This document shows positions 1-8,382 of a DNA stretch of 64,000 nt, one piece after another (within the stretch, counting starts at the first letter, position 1; each line of letters begins with the position of its first letter). The position numbers were made by a program, and so were the translations under genes. The notes under the pieces are model-generated. The model was not told the DNA's origin and made no database searches. It was given only the letters and a program-made list of their open reading frames with translations. Source of the DNA: Archangium lansingense (GTDB taxonomy: Bacteria; Myxococcota; Myxococcia; Myxococcales; Myxococcaceae); assembly GCF_026626635.1 (NCBI RefSeq), contig NZ_JAPNKA010000001.1, positions 2,108,001 to 2,172,000 of the forward strand, written 5' to 3'.

Positions 1-1
1 G

Positions 2-1828
2 GTTCCCGTGCAGCCCGGTGCACTTAAGTCCCTCAAGGTCGAAGGCTTTCCGTTCACCATCCCCGCCCTCGAGGAGCACCCCTTCAGCGTCGTCGCGTAC
101 GACGCGTTCGGCAACCAGAAGAGCGACTACACGGGCCAGGTAGAAGTCTGGCTCGACGACACCAGTGCTGGCGCCGGAGTCTTGCCGGCCTCCCCCTACA
201 CCTTCACGGCGCAGGACCGCGGACGCGCGAACTTCACGGCGCGCTTCGGCGTCACGGGTTTTCATGTCATCTACGCCAAGGACCACGCCGCCCCGGTGAC
301 GGGGCTCCAGGGTGAAATCCACGTCCTACCCGCCGAGGCCGTCCGCTTCGAGTTCTGGGGGGTTCCCCAGTCCGTGCAGGCGGGGAGCACGATCACCGCC
401 CATCTCAAGGCCCTCGACAAGTCCGGCAACATCGCCGCGGGCTACCTGGGCAAGGTCCAGTTCACCTCGGCCGACCCGAAGGCGCGCCTGCCGGGGGCGG
501 TCCAGTTCACCTCGAATGACGGTGGAATGATGTATGTGGACTTCTCGTTCGGCACGGCTGGCACCTGGAGTCTGGTGGCCTCGGACGTGGCCAGGCCCCA
601 GCTCCAAGGGGCGGCGTCCACCGAGGTGCTTCCCGCCGCGTTCGAGCGGATCGTGGTGACCCCGGAGCCATCGGATCTGGTGGTGGCCTGCACCGAGGTG
701 AAGCTCGCGCTCAAGGCGCTGGATCACTACGACAACATCGTGCCCGAGGCTCACCTGGTGCACATCTGCACGGAGCCGGCCACGTCCTCGGTGACTCTCG
801 TGGAGAACAACCTGTCCCTGGCGGCGAGCGGCTCCGTCGCGGGGTGCCTCGAGGGGACCCTCCGGGGCACAGGGTACGTGAAGTGGAGAAATCCGCAGCC
901 CGAGCTCGTCACCTTCGTGCTCTCGGACAAGGCCTCCTGGAATACCGCCCTCCGCGTCAACTGGGGGCCTCCCACCTTCAGCCCTGCGCACTCCACCCTC
1001 GTGTTTCAGAACAAGACTCTCGACGTGCCCCAGCTCCGGAGCTTCGTCGGCCAGCTGGGCCTGTGGTTCGAGCCGCGCGACACCTGTGGCAGCCTCGTGA
1101 AGCTTCCCGCGGACAAGGTCCTCTCCTTCACGGGCGATGCGCCCCTGTTCTTCAGCGCGCCCGTGGAGCAGCAGGACGGACGGTGGACGGTGGACGTGCG
1201 CCTGCCCCAGTGCCCCACGACGGGAGAGCAGCCACTGCGGATCTTTCCCACCCTCAACCAGGAGCCTGTCCTCAAGCCCGATGGAACGAAGCTCAAGCAG
1301 GCCGTCCAGCCGGTATGCCTCCCCTCGGATGTGCGCATCTCGCTGCGCACCGAGCCCGAGGGTTTGAAGCAGGTGGCTCCCGGCGCGGTCGTGGACTTCG
1401 TGGTGGAGGTCCAGAATATGGGTCAGGAGCGCTTCCTCCAGGGCCTGCTCATGGTCTCCGCCAAGGACTTGACCCTGCTCGAGGCCACCTTGGACGGCCA
1501 GCCCCTCGCGCTGCGCAAGGGAGGGTTTGTCCTCCCCGAGCTGGCCCCGGGCGCCACCCTGACCATCCGTGCCAAGGCCCAGGCCTCCGTGTCGGCCGAG
1601 CTCTCCGCGGGGGCCTCGGTGTGGTACGCGAACGCCGAGGGCGCGGCGCTCACCGAGCGGGTCGACCTGGCGTTCGAGCCGTCGGCGGGGTTGGTGGACG
1701 TCGGCTGCGGCTGCCAGGCTGGCCCGCTGTCGAGCCAGCTTCTGCCATTGCTGGCCTGGCTGGCCGCCCTTTCGCACGCCCGTGCGCGATCGCGTAGAGT
1801 CAGGCGGGGCGAAAGGATCGATCCGTAG
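2..1828 (+). CDS. Ig-like surface protein with MYXO-CTERM-type tail (5' end outside window)
   Basis: The reading frame is open to the left edge of the window, so the start is probably outside; the first possible start inside is a GTG at 8. About 606 residues are visible. They hold several Ig/invasin-like beta-sandwich repeats, each with a phrase of the type 'AYDAFGNQKSDYTG' or 'ALDHYDNIVPEA', typical of secreted adhesin-like proteins. The last 44 residues carry a Gly-Cys-Gly-Cys motif, a hydrophobic stretch and an Arg-rich end, which matches the MYXO-CTERM sorting-signal layout (known to be processed by a myxobacterial rhombosortase-type system). I infer a surface-anchored protein. It is the first of five closely spaced genes ending with a Ser/Thr kinase at 8227. 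The ligand or partner cannot be read from the sequence. Confidence 0.8.
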   Translation, partial: VPVQPGALKSLKVEGFPFTIPALEEHPFSVVAYDAFGNQKSDYTGQVEVWLDDTSAGAGVLPASPYTFTAQDRGRANFTARFGVTGFHVIYAKDHAAPVTGLQGEIHVLPAEAVRFEFWGVPQSVQAGSTITAHLKALDKSGNIAAGYLGKVQFTSADPKARLPGAVQFTSNDGGMMYVDFSFGTAGTWSLVASDVARPQLQGAASTEVLPAAFERIVVTPEPSDLVVACTEVKLALKALDHYDNIVPEAHLVHICTEPATSSVTLVENNLSLAASGSVAGCLEGTLRGTGYVKWRNPQPELVTFVLSDKASWNTALRVNWGPPTFSPAHSTLVFQNKTLDVPQLRSFVGQLGLWFEPRDTCGSLVKLPADKVLSFTGDAPLFFSAPVEQQDGRWTVDVRLPQCPTTGEQPLRIFPTLNQEPVLKPDGTKLKQAVQPVCLPSDVRISLRTEPEGLKQVAPGAVVDFVVEVQNMGQERFLQGLLMVSAKDLTLLEATLDGQPLALRKGGFVLPELAPGATLTIRAKAQASVSAELSAGASVWYANAEGAALTERVDLAFEPSAGLVDVGCGCQAGPLSSQLLPLLAWLAALSHARARSRRVRRGERIDP

Positions 1829-1833
1829 GCACC

Positions 1834-3771
1834 ATGTCGGCAGCGACACTCACACTCATGGTCCTCGCCTTGGCGGGTCACACCGTCGAGCTGCGCTCCG
1901 AAACGCCCTTCGCCACGCCCCGGGACAGCGTTCGCATCCAGCTGCAGGTGCTCGATGAGGCGGGTCGGCCCTTGCGCGACGCGAGCGTCTCACTGACGGT
2001 CAACGTCGGGTCCGTCACCGAGCCCACCGCCACGCAAGAGGGCGCGCTCGCGGCCACCTACCGGCCTCCCGCGCAGGAGGGGCCCCAGGTGGCCCTGTTC
2101 CACGCAGTGGTGAGGAGCGGTGCCGCGGCGGGCTCGGTCGGGTGGCTCGCATTGCCGGTACATGGCCAGCATCAGCTTCGGGTCCCGGCGCCGCCGCGTG
2201 CGCGAGTGAGCGTGTCGATCGGGAGCGCCTCCTTCGGGCCGGTGGCCGCCGGGGCCAGAGGGAGCGCCGTGGTGTCAGTGGAGGTTCCGCCGGGGGTCAC
2301 CAGCGCCGAGGTGACCCTGACGGAGCGCTCGGGGCGCCGCCGCACGCTGCAGGTGCCGCTGCCAGCGGCGCGCTTCGCCCGTGTTCGGATCGTGTCGCCC
2401 CCCGAGTCGCCGGGCGGGGAGCATCCGGTCCGGCTACAGGGCTTCGTCGTGGACGAGAGCGGCAGTCCGGTGCTCTCCCTCCCGCCCCTGGCCGTGAGCG
2501 TGGATCGAGGCAGGCTCGGCCCGATCGAGCCTCGGGAGGGGGCCACCTTCGAGGTGCCCTATACCGCTCCGGAGCGGACTGGAGAGCCAGTGACGCTCTC
2601 CGCGGCCCCCCTGGAGGAGCCCGAGCGCTCCGCCTCGCTCAAGCTCGAGCCGAGGCCGGGCCCTCTGGCCCGGCTCGGGCTCACCCTGTCATCGCCGAGC
2701 TTCACGGCGGGCTCGGACGAGCCGATCACCGTCGAGGTCGTGGGCTACGACGCCAAGGGCAATCTCCTGCCGGCGCCTCCCGCGACCTTCTTTACCGAGC
2801 TGGGCACGCTCGAGGCAGAGAGCGGAGGCCGGCGCGCACGGCTTCGGCCGCCCGACGCCTTCGGCGCGAGGAAGGCGCTGGCCCTTCGCGTTCAGGCCGG
2901 AGCGCTCCAGGGCGAGGTGGCGCTGCCGCTCCAGAGCGGCCCGCCCGTGCGCGGAGAGGCCATTGTCCAGCCTGCCTCCCAGACGGGAGGAGGGGACGCC
3001 GAGGTGATCGGCCGGTTCGTGGACGCCTGGGGCAATCCGGTCGACGGCCTGCAGGTCAAGGGTTCCTCGCCCGGCGGAAACCTCCAGGGTCCCGAGGCGC
3101 TGGGTGAAGGCCGCTACCGGTTTCGTTTCACACGGGCGCCCGGGCAGCCCGCCGGCCCGAGCACGTTCGAGCTTCAGCCGGAGGGCTTCCCCGTGTTGGC
3201 CACGGGCACTGTCAGCGTGCGAGCTCCGCGCGAGCCGTGGCAGCCCGCCGTGGGCCTGCTCCTGTTTGCGCAGAGCAATACGGCGCTCTCCAAAGGCCTC
3301 GGAGTCCGGCTGGAGGGCTCGCTGCGGATCGCGGACCTGCCGTGGGAGGCGCTGCTGCAAGTCGAGGGTCGCCAGAACGCGCGAGAGAGCCAGCAAATCT
3401 CTCCCGTTGGGGGGACCGAGGTGCAGCAGGCCTTCACGCTGAGAGGCGTGAGCGCGAGGCTGGGAGCGCGCTGGAGCCAGCCCTTCCTGGGCCCGGGAGT
3501 GGTGTTCGCGGACGCCACCGTGGGCCTGCTGGTGATGACGGGAGACCTGGAGCTGACCGGTGGCGGGGGCACGTTGGCCCTGCCGATCCGCTCGCAGGGT
3601 CTGGCCGCCTCGGTGGGAGGGGGGCTGGGGTGGCCGCTGGGCGCGGGGCGGGTCGTCGGGCAGATCCAGTTCGCCTACGCGCCGGGCAGCGACCAGGTGC
3701 GCGGCAACCTGGGCGGGCTGTCGGTGGGGGTGGGGTATCAGCTTCCGCTCTTCGGAGGTGCGGGTCGATGA
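1834..3771 (+). CDS. Ig-like repeat protein with beta-barrel-like C-terminus
   Basis: A 645-residue protein beginning five bases after the upstream gene. A short hydrophobic N-terminus (about residues 1-16) looks like a signal peptide. Four or more Ig/invasin-like units follow, recognisable by phrases such as 'VVDESGSPV', 'GYDAKGNLL' and 'FVDAWGNPV'. From about residue 465 to the end the pattern changes to alternating polar/hydrophobic strands with glycine-rich turns, like a small outer-membrane beta-barrel. I infer an outer-membrane protein exposing or anchoring Ig modules. Its stop overlaps the next start as ATGA, so the genes are translationally coupled. No enzyme motif was seen. Confidence 0.75.
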   Translation: MSAATLTLMVLALAGHTVELRSETPFATPRDSVRIQLQVLDEAGRPLRDASVSLTVNVGSVTEPTATQEGALAATYRPPAQEGPQVALFHAVVRSGAAAGSVGWLALPVHGQHQLRVPAPPRARVSVSIGSASFGPVAAGARGSAVVSVEVPPGVTSAEVTLTERSGRRRTLQVPLPAARFARVRIVSPPESPGGEHPVRLQGFVVDESGSPVLSLPPLAVSVDRGRLGPIEPREGATFEVPYTAPERTGEPVTLSAAPLEEPERSASLKLEPRPGPLARLGLTLSSPSFTAGSDEPITVEVVGYDAKGNLLPAPPATFFTELGTLEAESGGRRARLRPPDAFGARKALALRVQAGALQGEVALPLQSGPPVRGEAIVQPASQTGGGDAEVIGRFVDAWGNPVDGLQVKGSSPGGNLQGPEALGEGRYRFRFTRAPGQPAGPSTFELQPEGFPVLATGTVSVRAPREPWQPAVGLLLFAQSNTALSKGLGVRLEGSLRIADLPWEALLQVEGRQNARESQQISPVGGTEVQQAFTLRGVSARLGARWSQPFLGPGVVFADATVGLLVMTGDLELTGGGGTLALPIRSQGLAASVGGGLGWPLGAGRVVGQIQFAYAPGSDQVRGNLGGLSVGVGYQLPLFGGAGR

Positions 3772-4598
3772 GACGGTGCGCGGTGAGTCTCGGGCTGCTG
3801 CTCCTGGGCGCTTTGACCCTGGGCGCGGCCCCGGCACCGGACGCGGCCGGGACCATGTGGATCTCCGTCCGACCCCAGCCCTCGGGGGCTCTCGAGGGCC
3901 TGCGCGTCCAGGTCGAGGGCAAGGAGGCCACGGCGGAGTCGGGCGGGGCGTTCCGGGTGGAGGGGCTCGCGGCCGGGTGGGTGGCCATCCAGGCCTCGGC
4001 GGAGGGCTACCAGCCTCTGGCGCACAAGGTGTGGCTGCCAGCGGGCGGGCAGACCAGTGTCCTCCTGCCGCTCAACCGCCTCCCAGGGCCAGGGACAGTG
4101 CGAGGCCGCGTCATCGGCCCGGAGGCCGTGGAGGGCTCGAAGGTGCCGATCGCCGACGTCGAGGTGCGGGTCGGTGGCCAGGTGCTGGCCCGGAGCGACG
4201 CGGATGGCTACTTCGTGCTGCCCTCGGTGGGACCGGGGCCCGTGGCGCTCGCGCTGGCGGGCGCGGGCGTGAAGTCACAGGAGGAAGTGGTGGTGGTGCC
4301 GTCCCACGGTGAGGCCTCCATCGAGGTCATCATGCGGAAGGCCGAGGATGTTCTGGCGTGGATGCGCGGGCGCGTCCGCTCCACGCGGGGCCGTCCCCTG
4401 GTGGCCACGTTGAGGATTGCCGAGACGAAGCGCCAGACCCGCACCCGCCCGACGGGGGAGTTCGAGCTCCGGCTTCCCGCAGGGCGCTATCATGTGACCT
4501 TCGAGGCGCGAGGCCATGTCTCGCAGGACAAGGTCGTCGACGTGAATGCGGGCGACCAGGCGATATTCTACGTGGACCTGTCTCCCCTGGAGAACTGA
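3768..4598 (+). CDS. Secreted carboxypeptidase-regulatory-like domain protein
   Basis: A 276-residue protein. I chose the ATG at 3768 because it overlaps the preceding stop (ATGA) and opens directly onto a good signal peptide (residues 1-21, ending Ala-Pro-Ala). The rest is built of CarboxypepD_reg/PEGA-like beta-sandwich repeats: phrases such as 'GLRVQVEGKEATAESGGAF', 'VRVGGQVLARSDADGYFVL' and 'ATLRIAETKRQTRTRPTGEF' each mark one unit. Such domains are non-catalytic and usually mediate binding in envelope proteins. It lies between the barrel-like protein and the FecR lipoprotein in the same operon, so an envelope-complex role is likely. A longer in-frame extension upstream is only overlap with the previous gene. 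Confidence 0.75.
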   Translation: MRRCAVSLGLLLLGALTLGAAPAPDAAGTMWISVRPQPSGALEGLRVQVEGKEATAESGGAFRVEGLAAGWVAIQASAEGYQPLAHKVWLPAGGQTSVLLPLNRLPGPGTVRGRVIGPEAVEGSKVPIADVEVRVGGQVLARSDADGYFVLPSVGPGPVALALAGAGVKSQEEVVVVPSHGEASIEVIMRKAEDVLAWMRGRVRSTRGRPLVATLRIAETKRQTRTRPTGEFELRLPAGRYHVTFEARGHVSQDKVVDVNAGDQAIFYVDLSPLEN

Positions 4599-4601
4599 GC
4601 C

Positions 4602-6497
4602 TTGCGCACGCTGTTCCTCACGCTGTCGCTGCTCCTGGTGCTCGGGGCCTGCAAGAAGGCCCCGGTCGAGCCCGGGCTGGCGACACTCATCCAGGTCCAG
4701 GGCCAGGTCACGGTGCAGCATGGCGCGCAGTCGCTCGCGGGAGCGGCGGAGCAGCCGCTCTACTCGGGAGACATCCTGGCGACCGGGCCCGCCAGCACGG
4801 CGCGGGTGCGCTACGTCAACGGCGTCGAGGTGCAGGTGAAGGAGAAGAGCCGCTTCCGGATCAGCGGCGTGCCCGGAGCGCTCACGCTGGAGTTGGAGGA
4901 GGGGTTCATCATCTCCACCGCGCCCGCGGACGCCGGCACCGGGCTCACCGTCACCGGACGCTTTGGCCGGGCGGAGCTGGTGACCGCCGCGGAGATGGTG
5001 TTCGACCTGAGCTCGGGGGAGCCGCGGCTGGGCCTCGAGTTCGGGGAGATCCGCGTGGTGGGCCCGGACGGGAAGCAGGTGCCTCTGGTGATGGGAGAGG
5101 AGCTCGTGTTGTCCCTGGGCAAGCCCAAGCCGGCCCCCCAGCCAGTGGCGACCGCGGAGGAGATCGTCTTCATCCTCAAGCCGCAGGGGGGCAAGGCCCG
5201 CGTGCGAGCCGCCCAGGAGTCCGCTTTCACCGAGGTCTCCTCTGGCCAGACTCACGAGCTGGGCCCTGGCTCGGTCTTCGAGATTCCCCCACAGGCCCGT
5301 GCGCGCCTGTCCTCTGGCGAGCTTCAGGTGAACCTCCAGGGGGACACCGCGGGCACGCTCACCGCCGCCTCCCGCCAGGGCGAGCGGCGCTCCTACGGCC
5401 TGCAGCTCAGCCGGGGCCAGGCTCAGCTCCAGTTCGCGCCGGGGCAGCACACCCTGAAGCTGACGGACGGAAAGGGCGAGTTCGAGCTCAACGTCTCCGA
5501 GCAGAGCGCGATCGCGATCAACAACCCCCAGGAGGGCTCCACCGTGACGGTGCTCACCGGCCAGGTGGAGCTGGTGACGGACGGGAAGGCCGCCGTCCTC
5601 AAGGCGGGCGAAGAGCTGAGCCGCGCCGTGGCCGAGCCCAGCGCCCTCCCAGACACGGAGCCGGCGCTGGTCATGGCACCGGATGCGAAGGCGCGCATCC
5701 TCTGCGATGGCGTCTGCGAGGCGGGGGTCCAGGTCCCGGAGAACTCGGAGGGAAAGCTGCGGGTGGAGGTGGCGGGTGACTCCGCCTTCCGTGAGCCGCT
5801 GCTGGCGGGGCGGGCGGGCTCCAAGTGGGTGATGCTCCCCGCCCCTGCTCGGGGCGAGCTGTACTGGCGCTTCCTCTCGGAGGATGGGACGCCGCGCGCG
5901 CAGGGCTCGGCGCGCTTCCAGCCTGATCGCGGCCTCTCGGAGCTGTCCGACGGCAGCCCGCGCGCCGAGGTCCTGGAGACGGGGCTCAAGGCCTCCATCC
6001 TCTTCCAGGGAGCCGTCCCCACACTGCATTTCAACTTCTCCGCTCGAGAGGGCGCCCGCACCTACCGGCTCCGGCTCTACCGGTCCAGCGACCCCCAGAA
6101 GCCGCTGCTGGAGCGCGCGGCGAGCCGCACGGAGTACACGCTGGAGGCGGGCGCGCTGGGCGAGGGCAGCTACCTCTGGTACGTGGCGGCTCTGGGCCCG
6201 GGCGGCGAGGAGCTGTCCGGCGGCCGGATGAACAAGCTCGAGCTGGTGTACGACAACGCCCGGCGCGGGCTGGCCATCCGCCGTCCCCGGTCCGGAGAGC
6301 GCGTGGGCGGCAAGGGGGTGCCGCTGGAGGGGGTGGCCCCCATGGGCTCCCGCCTGTTCGTCAACGGACAGCCCGTGGCGCTCGATGCCAAGGGCCGGTT
6401 CTCACAGCGTCTGGCGCCCGCGCGGGTGCTGGTGTTCCGCCTCATTTCAGCTCAGGGTGAGGCATACTGGGTGCGTACCCTCCGGAGCGATCGGTGA
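4602..6497 (+). CDS. FecR-domain lipoprotein
   Basis: A 631-residue lipoprotein starting with TTG three bases after the upstream stop. The signal peptide ends in a clear lipobox with Cys17 (LGAC). A FecR-like beta-domain follows at about residues 25-150 (low-complexity start 'LIQVQGQVTVQHG', then 'DILATGPASTARVRYVNG'), and a second FecR-like segment begins near residue 185. The C-terminal third contains Ig/FN3-like units and a last segment resembling a bacterial Ig-like fold ('RPRSGERVGGKGVPLEGVAP'). FecR domains in other bacteria sense signals in the periplasm and act on sigma factors; here no sigma gene is adjacent. The neighbour downstream, overlapping by four bases (GTGA), is a transmembrane Ser/Thr kinase, which suggests a signal path from envelope to kinase. 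That link is inference. Confidence 0.82.
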   Translation: MRTLFLTLSLLLVLGACKKAPVEPGLATLIQVQGQVTVQHGAQSLAGAAEQPLYSGDILATGPASTARVRYVNGVEVQVKEKSRFRISGVPGALTLELEEGFIISTAPADAGTGLTVTGRFGRAELVTAAEMVFDLSSGEPRLGLEFGEIRVVGPDGKQVPLVMGEELVLSLGKPKPAPQPVATAEEIVFILKPQGGKARVRAAQESAFTEVSSGQTHELGPGSVFEIPPQARARLSSGELQVNLQGDTAGTLTAASRQGERRSYGLQLSRGQAQLQFAPGQHTLKLTDGKGEFELNVSEQSAIAINNPQEGSTVTVLTGQVELVTDGKAAVLKAGEELSRAVAEPSALPDTEPALVMAPDAKARILCDGVCEAGVQVPENSEGKLRVEVAGDSAFREPLLAGRAGSKWVMLPAPARGELYWRFLSEDGTPRAQGSARFQPDRGLSELSDGSPRAEVLETGLKASILFQGAVPTLHFNFSAREGARTYRLRLYRSSDPQKPLLERAASRTEYTLEAGALGEGSYLWYVAALGPGGEELSGGRMNKLELVYDNARRGLAIRRPRSGERVGGKGVPLEGVAPMGSRLFVNGQPVALDAKGRFSQRLAPARVLVFRLISAQGEAYWVRTLRSDR

Positions 6498-8227
6498 CTG
6501 GTCCCTCGACAGGCGTGATCCCGATTCCACTGACCGAGCCGGCCCTCTCTCCGCGCCGGTTCGGCCAGTACATGCTCCTGCGCAAGCTCGCCGAGGGAGG
6601 CATGGCCGAGATCTTCCTCGCCAAGCGGCTCGGCGCGGAGGGCTTCGAGCGCGATGTGGTCATCAAGTGCATGCTCGACCACTTCACCCAGAACCAGGAC
6701 TTCATCTCCATGTTCCTGGACGAGGCGCGGCTGGCGGCGCGGCTGCACCACCCCAACATCGTTCAAATCAGCGATCTGGGCATCGTGGACGGCCGCTACT
6801 TCATCTGCATGGAGTACCTGGCGGGAGGGGATCTGGAGTCGATCCTGCGCCTCGCCCGCCACACGGGCGAGCCGGTTCCCATCCCGATCGCCGCGCGCAT
6901 CATGCTCTCGGTGCTCGAGGGGTTGGAGTTCGCCCACGGCTACCAGGAGCAGGGCCAGCCCGTCGGGCTGGTCCACCGCGATATCTCGCCCTCGAACATC
7001 TTCGTCACCTTCCAGGGCACGGTGAAGGTGCTCGACTTCGGCATCGCCAAGGCCTCTTCCCGGATGACGCAGACGCAGCCGGGGCTGCTCAAGGGCAAGT
7101 GGGGCTACATGTCGCCCGAGCAGGCCCGGGGCGAGGCCATCGACGCCCGCAGCGATCTGTTCTCGCTGGGCATCACCTTTCATGAGCTGCTCACCGGCCG
7201 CCGGGTCTTCGAGCTCAACAACGAGATCGGCGTGCTGCTGGCGCTCATGGCCCAGCCCATCCCCTCGCCCAGCACCCGCCGCGCCGAGATTCCTCCGGCT
7301 TTGGACCGGATCGTGATGAAGGCGCTGGAGCGCCAGGCCGATGACCGCTACTCGAGCGCCGCGGCGATGCGGGCCGATCTGGAGGAGTTCCTCCGCTCGA
7401 CGCCGTCGGTTCCGGGCATGTCCCAGCTCGGCCAGTACATGCGGGGCCTGTTCGGCCAGGCCGAGGTGGAGCGAAAGACGAAGATTCCCTCGCTCACCGA
7501 GCTGGCCGTGCCCTTGCCGCTCCAGGCTCCCGCGGAGGAGCGCATCGGGTTCGAGAAGACGCTGGTGCGGGGTACGGGTGGGGGTGAGGCACAGCCCCTG
7601 GCCGAACCGAGCCGTCCACTCACCGAGGTTCCCACGAGCCCGGCGGCCGTTGTCCCGCGGAGTACCGGCAGGCCGGTGGTCATCGGAGCCCTGACCGGGC
7701 TGGTGCTGCTGGGGCTGGGAGGGGGCGCGGCGTGGTACTGGCTGCCCCGCACGCCCGCACCGGCTCCTCTCGTGGTCGTGGCACCGCCTGCCCCAGCCCC
7801 CGAGCCTGCGGTGGAGTCGCCTATGCCGGTTGCTGCCGCCACCCCAGCCCCGGCCGAGGCGCAGCCGCCCGAGCCGGCGACGCCCGATCCCGACGAGGCT
7901 CAGGTGCAGACGCCCTCGGCGAGGCCGAAGGCGCCCGTCCTGCTGACGAGCAGGGCGGTGAACCGGGTGCTCATGAAGTACCACGGCAAGGTGCTCGACT
8001 GTGGCAAGACGCACCTGCTCGACCTTCCCGCGGACCGCCGGGTGCTGCTCAAGCTGACAGTGAAGAACTCGGGGGAGGTGCGTAGTGCGCAGGTGTCCGA
8101 GCCGGCTGGCCTGGCGCCGGACCTGGCCCGGTGCCTGGAGAGCCGCGTGGAGCAGGTGCGGTTCCCTCGCAACACCAATGACCCTGAGTTCCAGATCGTG
8201 GTCCCGATGCGCTTCACCGACGGCTGA
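6494..8227 (+). CDS. Transmembrane Ser/Thr protein kinase with AgmX/PglI-like C-terminal domain
   Basis: A 577-residue Hanks-type kinase with a GTG start overlapping the FecR gene stop. The kinase domain spans about residues 21-290: glycine loop 'LAEGGMAEIF', ATP lysine in 'VVIKCML', catalytic loop 'HRDISPSN', metal-binding 'DFGIAK', and 'MSPEQARGE'. A Pro-rich linker carries one transmembrane helix (about 395-417). The last 90 residues, outside the membrane, look like the AgmX/PglI or TonB-like C-terminal fold with two cysteines (one in 'VLDCGKTHL', one in 'ARCLESRVEQVRF'). The kinase therefore faces the cytoplasm and the tail faces the periplasm. It closes the five-gene operon and is the likely signalling output of it. 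Confidence 0.92.
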   Translation: MTGPSTGVIPIPLTEPALSPRRFGQYMLLRKLAEGGMAEIFLAKRLGAEGFERDVVIKCMLDHFTQNQDFISMFLDEARLAARLHHPNIVQISDLGIVDGRYFICMEYLAGGDLESILRLARHTGEPVPIPIAARIMLSVLEGLEFAHGYQEQGQPVGLVHRDISPSNIFVTFQGTVKVLDFGIAKASSRMTQTQPGLLKGKWGYMSPEQARGEAIDARSDLFSLGITFHELLTGRRVFELNNEIGVLLALMAQPIPSPSTRRAEIPPALDRIVMKALERQADDRYSSAAAMRADLEEFLRSTPSVPGMSQLGQYMRGLFGQAEVERKTKIPSLTELAVPLPLQAPAEERIGFEKTLVRGTGGGEAQPLAEPSRPLTEVPTSPAAVVPRSTGRPVVIGALTGLVLLGLGGGAAWYWLPRTPAPAPLVVVAPPAPAPEPAVESPMPVAAATPAPAEAQPPEPATPDPDEAQVQTPSARPKAPVLLTSRAVNRVLMKYHGKVLDCGKTHLLDLPADRRVLLKLTVKNSGEVRSAQVSEPAGLAPDLARCLESRVEQVRFPRNTNDPEFQIVVPMRFTDG

Positions 8228-8382
8228 CACGGTCCTTTCCGCGAGAGTGGGGAGGAGAGTGCCCGCAGTCCTCTCTGCCGAGGACGTGCGTGCCTTCGTC
8301 CGTCATCCGACGGATGGGCTCTTTGGGTTTCCAATCACGCATCGCTTCTACCGTAGGCCCCGACCCGGAGCATCCCCGGGTC

